Shown piece by piece: positions 1 through 12,781 of a DNA stretch of 64,000 nucleotides. Positions within the stretch are counted from its first letter, which is position 1. Every line of letters begins with the position of its first letter. The position numbers and the translations under genes are program-made. The stretch comes from Pelargonium tetragonum (taxonomy: Eukaryota > Streptophyta > Magnoliopsida > Geraniales > Geraniaceae), in contig JAYMTL010000012.1 in the NCBI GenBank assembly GCA_036897445.1, positions 62,001 to 126,000 on the forward strand, given 5' to 3'. The notes beneath the pieces are model-generated. The model was not told the DNA's origin. It worked only from the letters and a program-made list of their open reading frames with translations, and ran no database searches.

Positions 1-1974
1 TGCAAAGGGTCCTTCCTTATTGTCTTACAACTAAAAAGGGTTTCGGTACTTTCTTTCAGAATCAGTAGTAATGGTATCCTAAGAGTAGGGGCAGTCCCTA
101 AACAGGAGCTGTTGTACTAGAAAACTTTCTCTTTCTTTTTTGGGATTTGGAAAGGAGTTCTTGGCTTTTCCTGTAGTTAAGATCTCTTACCTATTTGCAA
201 GGGGCTCCTGAGATGCCTGTATATAAAATTGTGAATAAGTAACTCAGTTTAACTTCGGAGAAATTCAATCCGTTTTTGAAAAAGGGAGCTTAAAAGATTC
301 TATTAGTTATTTTGAAGGGGTCCCGACTCCGTTGTAAGATATCCTTTTCTTTATTACTGGTAAGTAAAATGGATAATTTGAGACATAGTCTAGTTCTATA
401 AATAGAAATTCTATAAAAGAGCATGCCATTTATTAAACTATAAGTTTAGTTTAATACTCAGGAAATATACACTAAGTGACTTTTTATGCGTCTCCTTAAC
501 TTAAAATGAGTTAGTTGCCTCTTGAATAGGACTACTAGTGAAAAATCCTCGAAGCAGCGCGGGTCACAATCTATCTGAAATTACAATGAGTAAAGGGCTT
601 ATAAGCTTTGAACATAGAATACTATCAAGAGCCCTCCTGTGCCTAAAGCCCGGTGCTTTTGCCCTAATTCAGTTTTTGTAAGAAATTTTATTAACCTTGT
701 ACTTTAGAGTTTTGGGATTAGAAATGCTGATATACTTTGCTTATCAGAAGTAGCGGATTTATTAAAGAAAGAGACCTCCTAGGGCTAACAATTCTAGAGT
801 GCAAACTGTTGGGTTATACGACATATACATCTTATCTCAAAGCTTACTGTGCTATACTTTTATAGATAGCTGGTGTAACACTAAACGAATGTCAATTAGG
901 AATAGCAAGTACACTTCTTCACTTCAATAAGGTTCTCTTAATAAAATGACATACTCAGCTCTGACATTTCTGGATATTTTACAGTAGTACTCGTTGTGAC
1001 AAATACAAATTTTGGGACTTAAAATCTCATTAAATTAAAGTGGGATTAGTCAGATAAAAAAGTTAAAAGAATAACCCTTAATTTACTTGAAGCAAGAATC
1101 CCCTTGGTTCCAAAAACTTACTAGAGGTAGGATAATTAAAACATATAACTAACTACTAAAAGGAGTGCTAGATTGGGAAAGCTACTAGCCTGTTTTTTAT
1201 ACCACTTTTAAAAGCTTATAGACTAGAAGTCCCTTAAAGATTACAAAATATGTTTGCTTTATTCTCCGCGGGACCCATAACGAGTGCTGTACCAGCAACA
1301 TATACATATACAACTAAGAAATCGAGAGAATCTAATTAGTAATCCTCAAGGGCTTTAAAACTACAGAGATATGAGAGCTGTTATATATAGATATAGGGTT
1401 AATTCTGGAATTTTAAGGGTCAACACGGGGAACACCCTTATAAGTATAAGAAGGAAATTTCATGGATCCAAGTCTAGGCAAACTGCACTTTCCCAAAGAT
1501 TTGATTCTCATAGGTAGAAATCCTAAATTTTTTAAATTACTTTATTTATAAGGAAGTCGAGTATTCTCATTATTCGTGCTAAGTCTTTTTAGATTCTAGT
1601 ACTAATAATCCCAGATTTTCCTGCTGGGAGCCGCTTTTTAGTTTTACGGGGTATTCCTTAGTATATATTACTTAACTGACGAGCCCCTCTTTTCTTAGTG
1701 CAGTTCTCTATATTTTATAGCAAAAGCACAACTTATTTATTATTAATTCTTAATACCTATACCTTGCCTAGTCGTCCTTTTCTAATTAAGTTTATAGCTA
1801 TAGTAAAAACACAAAATCTACAGTTAAGCTAACCTTTCCCAGACTACAAACAACTCTTTTTATTTCTCAATACGTTACACCAAACCTTTACTATGATTTA
1901 TTATTTCCTTTTTATTAAAGAGGGGATCCTATTACGAGCCCTTCTTGGAGTTACTAATAAGAAAGAGCATTTTT
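1..1974. other. gene-free dotted DNA
   Basis: No coding region or RNA gene is supported here. The stretch is AT-rich and carries the short purine-then-pyrimidine quasi-palindromes typical of most of the window, such as AACAGGAGCTGTT near 102-114 and AAGCCCGGTGCTTT near 646. It also holds the first copy of a 14-bp repeat listed separately (1367-1380). Confidence 0.6.
1367..1380 (+). repeat. 14-bp direct repeat, copy 1
   Basis: The 14-mer AGATATGAGAGCTG occurs here and again, exactly and in the same orientation, at 2489-2502, about 1.1 kb away. The flanks do not match. A single exact 14-mer pair has only a modest chance of arising at random in 64 kb. Confidence 0.5.
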
Positions 1975-2043
1975 GGGGCAGCAGTTGAACCCGCGACCAT
2001 TAGATTAAAACTCTAACGCTTTTCCAACGGAGGTTTATACCCG
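1975..2043 (-). tRNA. degenerate tRNA-Lys(UUU)-like
   Basis: Read on the minus strand from 2043, this has a 7-base start GGGTATA, a D-arm-like segment, and a perfect 5-bp anticodon stem (TTAGA with TCTAA) around the loop GTTTTAA. The anticodon UUU is at 2007-2009. The variable loop TGGTC and a T-arm with GGTTCAA follow. About 28 bases through the anticodon and T arms closely resemble organelle and bacterial tRNA-Lys(UUU). The D stem is mismatched, the 3' half of the T stem does not pair with its 5' half, and the acceptor 3' strand is short by about 4 bases. It is either a pseudogene or a tRNA needing RNA-level repair. Identity is good; function is unknown. Confidence 0.5.
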
Positions 2044-5000
2044 AGGGAAGCTCTCTATACAGGTAAATTTCCGTAGGAAAACAAGGTCCTCTGTGGCTAA
2101 AAACCCTGTGCTTAACCCTCAACTTGCAATTAAAGAAATATCTGAGCCAAAATGCTTTAGGTAGGGAATTCCCCACTTCTCTAATCTAAAAAAACTAGAA
2201 TAGCCAACTCCTTAAAGAAACCTGGAAGACAAAAGGAAACTATGGCTAAAGTCACTAGGATATTTTATTTAGTTTAGTAAGATTTGGAGCCTTTAAAACC
2301 CCCTGAGGGCCTATGCTATTCTCTCAGTTAGAGCAAGTATAAGCCCACCCCTTTGGATGGATTAAAATTCCGTAAGTACCTCTTTGCCTTACCCTTTGTA
2401 TACTTAACCTACGTATTAACTGCTCCATGATGCCATGGAATAAACTCCTTTTACCATACGTACTTATTTTATTGGGTTTTCTTATAGAAGATATGAGAGC
2501 TGCTTTTTAAATAAGGGTCCCTACAGGTTTGGGATCTCTGTAATATCTTACCCGGTTCGACTCTTATATTATTATGTTACTAGGGATCCCGCATTCCTGG
2601 GAATAGAATTAAAGGGAAAGGAGAAGAAACGGGGCGGATTCCTTTTCTCTGTAGACATAAAAAAGAAATTCCGTTTACTAAATAGGGAGCCTCTTAAGTA
2701 CCGATAACTAAGAATCCTAATATACAAGTATACAAGACGCTAGGGCCCTAATAATACAAACAAGTGCTTAAAAGCTCACTAATACAAAAACTTCTGATGA
2801 ACTAAACTCGCAATCCAATATCTTAAATGCTTGGGCATGCCTCCTCTTAAAAAAGGGTCCGGAGGGTTGTGCAATACTCTTAGTCTCTTACTTGATGTTG
2901 ATGAATAAGGGGTTTATAGTACGGGCCAGATAGATTTTAGAGGCTTTTACAAAAAGGAGCTTGTGATACTACAGGATCTAAAACCAAATGCCCGTAATTC
3001 AAAGGAGCACAAGAGTTATAACTAGAAAAAGACTTTAACTCAATACTGTCCGAGATACCTCTCTAACTAATTAGAGTTCAAATTTGTATAAAGCGAGCTA
3101 ACAAAGAAAATATAGGAATCCCTAAAGAAAGCCTCAACTCTTGTTGTTAAAGTTCTCAAACTGTTTCAATTTGAAAGTCTTTGTAATAGTTAATGGCAGA
3201 ATGCCGTCTCTAACAAAATTTCGTAAAAAATCTAACTTATCAAGCTCCCCAATCCAAAAATTCCTAGGATAGCTTCCCAAATATCTTATTACTCGAGACT
3301 AAGTAGATATTTAAAGTTTAGGAGCTCTTGACTATTGCTAAATCTATACGGATGACCTGTAGGGTTTTGTTGCCAGCAGAAGTTAGATATTAAACCCTGT
3401 AATCTCAAAATATACTTATATCAGGTATCAGGACTCCCGTAAAAGGAAAAGGAATTTTATGGGTTTCCTTGTGAAAGCTGAGGCAAAGCGTGAAGACTTT
3501 TATTTTATTTTCAGGATTTCGCGGGTTTACGGGAATTTTATTACTTCGTATTTTTATTTTACATAACTTTATTAAGTCTTCGATCTCAAAGCAAGATTTA
3601 ATTTAAAGGATTCCTTTTATTAAAAAAAAAAGAAAAGCCTGGTGTAGCTTTAGCAGTGCTTGTGATATGAAGTAAAAGCTGCCCCTTACTATAAAAAAAG
3701 ATTCTAGATTGTTCCTCTTTTAGGGCTATTACTGGAGTTTCGTATGTTTAACTCTACATAACATAAGCGCTCCCCTCCCAATCTGGAAAAGGAAATTAAT
3801 TACGAAATACTAAGCTTCACAATAGGAATTTTTTGAAAAGTTAGAAAAAAAATGAGATTAGATATAAGTCTCCATAATACATTATAAATTGAGAAAGAGT
3901 GGGAGCTCCTTGTATGATAGAAATGACCTGGGCCTGGGGTAGCTAAAAAAAGTCTACAAAGGTTGTAGTAATTTGAAGGAATATTGAACTAAAGGAATAA
4001 GACTATAACTTACATAATACTGGTTAAAAGCTTTTTCATAACATAAGAGGATGCCCTTTTATAATTTTCTTTACAATTACAGGGAAAGTACACGATATAA
4101 AGGAGGATTTATTCTATTACAAGATCCCTTAGTTAAGGAAGTCGGTCAAGAGTAAGTCATAAGATGGTGGGTATTCTAATGTATGTCGGTACTATCAATA
4201 TACTATTAATACTACGCATTACCTCACTACGCCCCTGTCAGGAAGAATGATTTACTCCCTTTTACTCAGTTTCAAATTACCTATTATACAAATCTACCCG
4301 TAGCAGTAAAAACGCAACGCTTTTCCTTAGTAAATACGGATTAGAGATACTGTTTTCTCCAGAAGCAGAGGGATACCCACCCACTGCGGAAGGAGAATAA
4401 GGAAAATACGTTAGCTGTTCTTACATTAGCATATTTTGTAAAACTGAACACGAATATCTGGAGGATTTTCTTTACTACGGGATCTTGTACACACTTCATT
4501 TTTTACGACTTCTTACTTATGAGGACTTCCCTATTCAAAAAAAACTAAGAGCTCTTAAATTAAAAGGAAGTAAAGAAACTTCAAAAAGTAAACTTTCTTT
4601 AGAAAAGATACTCAAAAACGAGTATACATAAAAAGCTCTCCCTAGGGTCCTAGTGACTTTAGGTTCTACTTCTACTAAAAACTTTACTAAGAATATTCCT
4701 CCGTATAGTTCTCCTTTATTATTCTATTATTCGAGACTCAACTTTAAATTTGAAATGAAATACTGTTAAAATGACTTTACTTAAGATACTGCAGTAATTG
4801 GCCAAGACCTAAAGGAGCTCTCTACCTATAATAGCAGAATCTTTAAATAGATAGCTTTTGCATTAGCGGGCGCATGGCATATCCCTGAATTAGTACAAGT
4901 ATATCTAATATAAATAGGGGTGTCTTAATCTTAACAAAGCTTAGGGGGAACTCTGTAAAAAGGGTTCCATAGTAAATATACTCCGTAAGGGCAATTAGCA

Positions 5001-5762
5001 AATGTAAAGCGAGAGCTCCCTAATTAAGATTTTTGTGTAACATATATTCTGAGGTTCTTATTTAACAAACTTTTGCTTAGCTTTTTAAGAGTTTAAGGTC
5101 TTGACTTGTACTTTTTAAAAAGTTATCCTGGACGATCGAAATGGGTAAAATATAACCCGCAGCCTTAGCATAAAATTTAGGTCAACTTTATTACAAGAAC
5201 CCGGACGAACTAATTAGATCGAACTCCATAGGAAGACTAAAGACTCACCTGTAACCCTATCTAAAAAAGCTAAAAAGCACAAACAGGGATTCTAGATCCG
5301 GATCAATATCAAGGATGGCGACGAGAAAGTAAACCTAAAAAGCAGAATTCTAAACTTCAGTTTGTAGCTTTTTTGGGGCTTTTCAGAGCTTAAAGCATAA
5401 CAAGGAGCCTTTAACTCAAAATTTGTCTCCTAAGGAACCCCTTATACTATACCCGATATACTAAAAATTTTTAATATATAGACCACAGAGGAAAAATGAT
5501 AGATTTCTTGAATTTGAATTTCGAGCGGCTTCTACTAATAATAAACAAAGGAAGAATATTCTATGGAACTTATTACCTTATCTCGAAGGGGCGTAAATCT
5601 AGGTAATAAAGTGTTTAGCTTGCAGAGATTACTTATACCACAGGAATACTCTTCTTTGCTTACGACCCGGTTGCTAGAAGCTCTTAAACAAAGTCCTGCC
5701 TTTAAAAAATGTTCGGAACCAAAAAGAAGATGGAGGAAACTTTAGAAACAAGGAAACTACTT
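2044..5762. other. gene-free dotted DNA
   Basis: Nothing above chance was seen apart from the second copy of the 14-bp repeat at 2489-2502 and an rRNA-like word at 4484-4494 (see findings). A 60-codon ATG frame at 5563-5742 ends in TAG. It has no recognisable motif and is in the range expected by chance. Confidence 0.55.
2489..2502 (+). repeat. 14-bp direct repeat, copy 2
   Basis: This is an exact partner of 1367-1380. Homology does not visibly extend beyond the 14 bases. Confidence 0.5.
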
Positions 5763-6010
5763 ACTTAAATCTTGATCTATTTAATACCTTCGAATACTAA
5801 TCAAGAAACGCAAGTAATTACATTACCTCTAGCTTTATCTTACCCATCTTATTAACCAACTGCTTACTCTTCTTAGGCATATACTCTTTCTTAATACGCA
5901 TACCTACACCTTGACTCAAAAACTTGAACCTACTTGAAAAACAAAGGAACGCAAAAGGAACCTTTTCCAAAGTATAACTACTTATATATACTTATATAAA
6001 ATATAAAAGA
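5763..6010 (-). repeat. island E of the dispersed family
   Basis: This patch lacks the dotted texture, and the minus strand is A/G-rich. It shares four words with other islands. The word at 5827-5842 is a 15/16 match, in inverse orientation, to 50476-50491 and a similar match to 19698-19713. AGTAATTACATTACCTCT at 5813-5830 is exact at 26161-26178. ATACCTACACC at 5900-5910 matches 42600-42610 and, in reverse, 19645-19655. The sharing of several separate words argues for common descent rather than similar composition. Confidence 0.6.
5818..5991 (-). CDS. short basic ORF in island E, unknown
   Basis: A stop-to-stop frame of 57 codons on the minus strand; TTG is the first start-like codon. The second half is lysine-rich and reads GVGMRIKKEYMPKKSKQLVN, followed by a K/L/E tail and a TAA stop. 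The GVG(M/I) stretch comes from the GGTGTAGGTAT word also found in the frames at 19633-19800 and 42539-42673. The composition looks protein-like and there are no internal stops, but 57 codons is within chance length and I know no matching family. It could simply be the readable frame of a repeat. Confidence 0.2.
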   Translation of the reverse strand, partial: VYISSYTLEKVPFAFLCFSSRFKFLSQGVGMRIKKEYMPKKSKQLVNKMGKIKLEVM

Positions 6011-8024
6011 GGAAAAAAGGATATGTAATCCCCTATTATGTTAAGTAACGTCAAAGGTTGAGGATAACAAATACAGATTCAATCAAACAATACAAAAGTT
6101 TATATTACTACTACTAAATTTAGGATAGCATATTCTTAGCTTATAAACTTCGAGGGAACAGGTATAATAATAAAATACCTTGACTTTTACCCATTTTGTT
6201 TATTAGCCCCAACGGGCCTCCTTGCTAACTAGAACATCGGGCAACAACAAAAGAAATTCGCTTTGAGTACACTAAATTAGAAGTCGTTAATTTTGCTTTG
6301 CCGATAGGAAGGTTGGTGACTCCCATAATCTTTCCGGGGATACGGAATAAACTCTCAAGTAAGTAAATTAGAAAGGCGCGTACAAAAATGCATACATAAA
6401 GTAGTCATCAGGGAGATTTTTATAGAATAATTCCTATCCTAGACCAAGATTATAACCTTTATATTATAGGATTTCTTATATATCCTTAAGACTAAAAGTA
6501 TATTAATTCAAAACCTAGGGAGGACACAACGACTTTGTCTTTTTTTACACTCGACCAAAAGGTAAGTGTTTACTGAGTATCGTATCTCGGCGGAATATCT
6601 TGTATTAATATTAAACTCTTTAGCTTTAAGTAGCAGTATAGGGCTAACAGCAGGCAGCATCCCTTCTAAAATCAGAGCTACGGCTATCCTTGTTTAAGGG
6701 TTCCGAGTGGAGTAAAAGGAAGTTTCCCTTTTATAGGTTTAAATACGAGAGCTTCAACTCAACTCCCGAGCTCAGATATTGCTAGATACCAAGAGGTCTC
6801 GTGCTTTTTAGGTAATAATTCATGTCTATAGGAGGTTATACCCCTTTTTTAGGAGGAGGTAGGGGACAGTGGCAATAAGTTTTTTTAAAAGCACGTTTAG
6901 CTATAACTAGGGTATAAACCTTGTACCCGTTACCTACTGATTGTTAGATCTTGGATTGTAATTTTAAGTGAATACCCCTACTTCCACCCTTTGTTACCCA
7001 CTCTGCTGTTAGAGGTAGATGAATGGGAGGGCTTTAGTTTCGATAAAAGACTTTTTTGTCAAATGAGCAGATGTTTACAGAATTACTGGTTAAAAAGTTC
7101 CTTTATTTATATAGCTAAAATCTCAGAGATATTTTGTGCAGGGTCTTTTTATTTTACTCATGTCATTTGTATCTTACAAGCTTTAGTAAGCGCTGCCTTC
7201 TCTTATGAAGGGATTCTTTATCTGTAGCTTCAAAACTAAAGTAGAAAATCTAAACATCAACAGAGGGTCTTCCGTTCGGTAGTTAAGTGCTGCGAAGGAG
7301 TTTCTTTTAAAAAGCTAGTGTATAAACAGGAATTACTTGATGAGTAGGGCATTGTAATAAAAAGGTTTCGACATAATACATAATATTTGTTATTGAAATT
7401 TTCTTGCAGAGCTCGGCTATTAAAGCCGGACTTTTTTAGTTAAATCTAAAATTCGACAGCGGGTGTATGTTAAAAGTATAAGCTTGTATCGTTAACGCTT
7501 AACTAAGTTAGGAATTTCGATTTTTTATCTCGAAACAGGGGGTTTCTATTCTAAGTTTCCTGATCCGGCACAATCCGTTCAAATGAAGTGTCTGCACGAG
7601 AGCTGCAAAAACACGTATTTTCGATAAGTTAAGGGCATGCTTTTTTTTAGAGCCTAGCCTAGTCTTTTTATAACTCTAGAGAGCAGTACTTACTTTGTCT
7701 TTGTGATTTATATAGAGGCTTTACAACAGGGTATATAAGGAGCAGTCAAAGAGTCTCTTTTTTCGTACTCTAGCCTTTGGGAGGGATCTATAAAAGGTAA
7801 AACGCCGCGGGTTCTATAAACTAGTTTTTCTAAGAGCTTGGTAGCTTATGCACTTACATTCGCTTTTAAAGGCTTTCACTAGAAGGGCCCGGAAACCCCT
7901 ATTCTGGTAAATCAGAACCTATTTTGCTTATATGCTTATAACTAGCAGCTGCACTTCTGCTAAAGCTTCCTTACCCGCTTACTACTCAAATAAAATATGC
8001 CGCGGAGCTCTTAGACTCATTTTA
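6011..8024. other. gene-free dotted DNA
   Basis: Dotted texture throughout. A 78-codon TTG-start frame at 6991-7224 has hydrophobic stretches but no motif, and is of chance length. A stem-loop with a T run lies at 7414-7437. Confidence 0.55.
7414..7437 (+). terminator. stem-loop followed by six T
   Basis: A 5-bp stem CGGCT/AGCCG with loop ATTAA is followed three bases later by six T. This is the shape of an intrinsic terminator or an RNA 3'-end signal. No gene lies upstream, so it may be one of the many chance or texture hairpins of this DNA. Confidence 0.2.
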
Positions 8025-8096
8025 CCCTGCGGACAGGACTTGAACTCTCGATGTTCCGGTTGAAGTTGAATGTTCTACCATACGAACTATAGAATC
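8025..8096 (-). tRNA. degenerate tRNA-Trp(UCA)-like
   Basis: On the minus strand the D stem GTTC/GAAC is perfect around an 8-base loop. The anticodon loop CTTCAAC carries UCA at 8061-8063. The T-loop and 3' T-stem strand TTCAAGTCCTGT match the tRNA-Trp pattern. The anticodon stem has two mismatches, and the 5' T-stem strand GAGAG does not pair with CCTGT. The acceptor strands GATTCTA and CCGCAGG also do not pair. It is related to the copy at 49351-49430, sharing GAACAT, ACCGGAA and GAGTTCAAGTCCTGT or close variants. UCA would read UGA as Trp, as in many mitochondria. Confidence 0.5.
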
Positions 8097-8800
8097 TTAA
8101 TTAACTGGGATAGAGTCTTAAACCAGGGAAAGAAGTCCTAGTTTACTTTAAAGGAAGTACAGTTCACAGAAAAGACTATATATAAGTGATTCTTATATGT
8201 TACAGCAGTTACATTTCAATTATTAATTAAAGGAAATCTTTCTTATAAGTTAAGTAATAGTACAAAAAATTTTCATATCTATAGGTGTATACGCACTCCC
8301 CAGGTATCTGTACTTGAATCTAAAATCAACATTTATTTTCAGGAAAAAACTAAATGCCTCACACTCTTTTTTTAATTAAGTGTACTGTTGGAATGCTTAG
8401 ATATAATACAACTGCTTGTCCCTATCCTTTCGTTTTTGAAGATCAATATACTATAAGCATAACATACTATGACTAAGCGGAGTATCCTTTACAATTCAGT
8501 GCTACTTGCTAATAGGGTTTCTATAACCAAATATACTTAAAAAGGGTTTAATCACTCTTGTTACAGCGTAAGAAAAGGGGTTCCTCACTGGGATAAGCTT
8601 AAATCCTAACAAGTTTGTACTCCTCTTTTTTTGAAAGGACTTCTTAGTACAAGGTCAAACTTAAGATTTATAAAAAAATGGCACCTGGAATTGGTTTATA
8701 AACTTTTAATGGACTTTATTTACCGAATCCAGGGCTTTCTAGAGTGCAGAATACAGTAATAAACACAATAGAAAGGGCTCTGTAACCCTCTCACTCATAG
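8097..8800. other. gene-free DNA
   Basis: AT-rich dotted sequence. I see no frame, tRNA or repeat that stands out. Confidence 0.5.
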
Positions 8801-9300
8801 CTAAACTAACTTGTTCTTGTATTATTGACGACCTCCTTGTTACTCTCTATCGTATTCCTGTCTTAATACCTAGCTTACGATTCCCTTAGATTATGACCCT
8901 ATGGCAACCTCTACTTTTTTTGGACCTAGAGTTCCCCGTTCGTAGCTTTTTGTAATATACTTTTATAGTAGTAAATAAGAAGTAAGTAGTAAAGTAATGG
9001 AAGTCATTCATTAATATGTCTTGTGTCTTCTAGTTGTTATTAATATTCTCTATAATAGCTATGTTCATTTTTAAGGATACATTTTCTCAGGTTTAATTGT
9101 ATTATATTGGTTCCCTTTTTCTAAGGTTAGTGTAAGGAAGTCGTTTTTTATGTATATGGTATGTATTAAATAGTTATTATTAATTAGAATCTTCGTATTC
9201 CTTAATTAAAACCTTATTAATACTCAACTAATTATATTGTTATTGTTTAGTTGTTAGCGTTGTATAGATAGTTATGGAACAGAAAGTCCTTTAGGTTAAT
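8801..9300. repeat. island H, AT-rich, possible family member
   Basis: The texture changes to T-rich on the plus strand, with few G/C quasi-palindromes. The first 150 bases contain words reminiscent of island E, such as a TTACTCT and CTTAATAC pair in the same order. No long exact word is shared, so membership is tentative. The second half is very AT-rich simple sequence. No frame is supported. Confidence 0.3.
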
Positions 9301-11700
9301 AGATCCCCCTTTCTCTTTTCCCTCTGAATTGACAAAGGAGGCTATAAATCCAGAGAAATTGGATAGAATTACTCTTACCGATTTTAGAATATTTAGAACT
9401 ATCACTCTCTTGAAAGCCTAACTCCGTATCAGCATTCTCTTAACATATACTATCTTCGATACCGGTCTCTTAAGTTAAAAACCTTATAGGAGGAAAACTC
9501 TTAAAAACTTGAGCATTAAATTTTATCTTGATGCAAAGGCCTCCAAAATAAGACACAAGATTGAGACTTAAATTAGTAAGAGAGCCCCCGCATAAGTATT
9601 GAACGGGATTCTACCTAAAAAGCACTCGGGCGCGAACCTATAATCCCCCAAAAGGAGGCAACACGAAGTGGGATTTTTAGTATTAGGGCACTTTTCAACG
9701 TAATAATAATTTCCTTTACTAGAAAGAAAAAGACTCTCCTGATTAGAAGCAACAAAGAAAGAGCAAATCAAATCTAAGAAGTTTGTAGCTTCAGAATTAG
9801 TAGAAATAGGATCCTCAATAAGAAACTTAAGGGCACCCCTTCCATTCATTTATGAGCCCTTTTACTTTAAGTAAATTTCCTTTTTAACCCCTAGATATAA
9901 ACCATAAGTTTATGAAATCAGAGGCCCTACAAAAACTTCTTTATTATCTGGAATTGGAAACTTAGAAACATTGGAAGAGTCAACACCTTTCCTTATAGCG
10001 ACACAGTTGCACTAATAATTTTTGAAATAAGAAGACTAACCCGGACTTGCTTTCATAACAGCCTTCTGTACTCCGTCTCTTCTAACTTTCTGAATAAGAT
10101 TTCAAATAGCTCGTTACGTAACCCGTTTATCTACCTCCTTTTATCTAATTAAAAAACAAAGCATTACTAAGCACTATAGAGCCCGCTCCTTTTCTTACTT
10201 TTAGGGGGCCTGGGCCTTTGCACGAAACTTTGGTTAGTATAAAATAAGGAATACGCTGTAAAGGGACTCTCTATTGCAGGAATTGAAAGAAATGGCTGCT
10301 GTAGAGAGTCCACGCTGTCCTAATTAAGGGGCTAAAACTTCTTTCTTAAATTTTAATAGGTCTTAAGCTGCCGGGGCTACCAGGAAAATGTCTAGATTTA
10401 TATTGTTACATCTGAATTTCTTAAGACGCAAGACCTGGGTTTCACTCTATATTAAAGAAAAAATGCTTTTGGTTATTCCCTCGTTTATAAAGCAATGCCT
10501 CCTTTCCTAAGTCCTTTTCAAGTCTATACTTCGAAATATCGGCGTTAGAAGTTTTAAAAAGTAGTAGTCAGTAATAGGTTAAATGGGTACTTTATTGTAA
10601 AGGTATTTCATTTTAAATTGCAGAAAGGTCTTAGTTGAGTAATTAATGTAATATGACTTTATCACTCGGGTAGAAGCTTTTACAATGCTCGCAACCCTAT
10701 TTCCTTATCAAGATTACTGCTCCCTGCTTGTGTTTTAAACCCGCCCCGATAAAGTGCTTGATAGAGTAAAGTACTAATTCTTACCAAAATTAAGGAGCTC
10801 CTTAGAAAAGCTTGAAGAGATCTCGTGATTTGAGGTATAGTGCAGCTTTTGGAACAAGGGCTAGCTGGAAAGATAAAAAAAAAGTTGCAAATTCTTAAAA
10901 AGAGCCCTATAGGATTTACCTTTTTTGGTGTTTATTTACTTATTTATGGGGAACCCCGCAATTTCCTGCCTAAAAATTTTTACATTCCGATATGAAAGAG
11001 ACTTTTTATTCGTATTTAAAATGAAGCCCAGGTGATTCTTATAAAAAGGCAAAGAGCCCTCAAATCCGGTAAAGTTCTTCCTCTTCCTATATCCTAAAAC
11101 TTTAACAACAACCTAAGGGCGGTAAACTAACGAAAAAGCACAATCTTTTTTGTTGAAAAGCAGAAGGCTTTAAAATCCGGCAACATGCCTTACTGAAGAA
11201 TATACTAAATGTATTATAGAAATTTCTGAATTTAAAGGAGAACCCCGGTCAATAAGGAAATTCTCAATCTCTTAGAGTGCTTACAAAATAGAGAAAAAAT
11301 CTTACCTTTTTGTACCCTAACAGCACAAAGAAAATTCCCGAGAGGTACTGAATTTGGCTGCCCGCTAAGACTGGAGATATACTTAAATGAGCCTACTCTA
11401 GTAAACAGATATGAAAAAGAGCCCTAAAGGAAACAGATGAGACTTCGTCTGGGTTACTGCAAATTAAGAGTGCTGCCTTTTAACACTGTGTAACGTTTAC
11501 TTGCTGTGCCGTTTTTATTAAACTAGGAGATTCCTTTATTCGTTCAGACTTGAAGAGTTCCAACACCCCAACTGAATTTTAAAACTGCGAAATCCAGTCC
11601 CTTAATATAATAAGGAATTTCTAAGACTTTAAAAGCCCGCTTTGTGACATTTCAATCTGCACTTTTACTACAAAATGAATTAGAACGAAATGGAGAAATT
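9301..11700. other. gene-free dotted DNA
   Basis: Dotted texture. A 93-codon minus-strand frame (9568-9849, TTG or ATG start) has no recognisable motif. A 14-bp perfect palindrome lies at 10791-10804. Confidence 0.5.
10791..10804. repeat. 14-bp perfect palindrome
   Basis: TAAGGAGCTCCTTA is perfectly self-complementary. It is the cleanest example of the purine-half/pyrimidine-half quasi-palindromes that recur across the window, for instance AAAGGATTCCTTT near 3606 and AAGGGATTCCTTT near 44170. Confidence 0.7.
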
Positions 11701-11840
11701 CTTATGGATTCTGGTTACCCTTAACTCCTTAACTAATACAATAGTACAATAAGAACTATAACTACAATAACAACCAGCTACAGTAACCCCACATAGTATA
11801 GCTCTAACTCTAATAGTACTATCTCCTCTAGCTTCTATAA

Positions 11841-12101
11841 CTAACAAGTCAAACAAAGAAGTCTAAATCTAAGAACAAGACAAGTAAGTCAAAGAAAGAT
11901 AAGTCTAACTCAAAGAAGCCGAGGAAAGCAGAAGCAGTAGTTGAAGTAGCAGTAGCTGTTGGTGCTGATGATGTGGTTATAGTGTGCTCATGTATGTACT
12001 CTAATTACTCTATAAATGAACCTTCCTCCGCAAAGCTTCAGTCGGTAACAAGGACTATTACATTCTGCTATTTTGTTTCCTCGTTAACGATAAACGCATA
12101 G
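11841..12101 (+). CDS. K/S-rich then A/V-rich frame, unknown
   Basis: A stop-free run of 86 codons ending in TAG. There is no ATG near its 5' end, so a start would have to be CTA or another unusual codon. The first third is lysine/serine-rich (KSKSKNKTSKSKKDK). Then come 17 consecutive GNN codons at 11928-11978, encoding alanine, valine, glutamate, glycine and aspartate (AEAVVEVAVAVGADDVV). Such a run is very unlikely without 3-base periodicity, so this patch was either coding or built from a triplet-like repeat. Upstream, an adjacent frame is Thr/Ser/Asn-rich. No family is recognised. Confidence 0.3.
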   Translation, partial: LTSQTKKSKSKNKTSKSKKDKSNSKKPRKAEAVVEVAVAVGADDVVIVCSCMYSNYSINEPSSAKLQSVTRTITFCYFVSSLTINA

Positions 12102-12781
12102 TACAATGAGGAATAGACCCTGTATAAAAGAACCGGCCTATAACTATTCCTATCTTACTTCCTAATACCTAAGAGAATAGATAGGAATACTAATACAATA
12201 AAACTCCTATTCTCAAATACATCTCATTCTAATATCTATTCTATCTAGTAATACAAGGATTCCTTTTTTCTCCTAAGAAAGAATGCTAAGAAAAGTGTAG
12301 GTTTAGCTGTTAAGATTAAATAGAATATACAGATAGGAAAAGGGAATACTGAAAAACCTATGAAAACAGATGTTAAAGAAAAAAATTGAGCTTTAATAGT
12401 AGAAATCGGAATAGCTGTTCTAAGGATTCTAAACAAGTAAAGAAATTAAAGGGATTCTTGTTTGTTGTTCGTTACCTTATTTGTATTTTGGTTAAAGTTT
12501 AAAAGTCCAAACTATAAGTACTATAAGTCATTCGTTCCCAGAGATAGTTAAAGTTAACAAAAGATAAGAAAAAAGGTAATTAAGAAGCTGTAGGTTATAA
12601 TGTATCTATGTTCTATCTGTAACTATTTAATACAATACCCTTGCGCTGCTGCAGTCAGGTAAAATACGTATACAAGACTCCCTGAGGTTTCTCCCTTCTA
12701 TATGGAAATAACAACTAAGAATAAGGAAATATCCTTATACAAGTATACTAATTATTAAAGTATCTAAAAGTCTCGAGGTAA

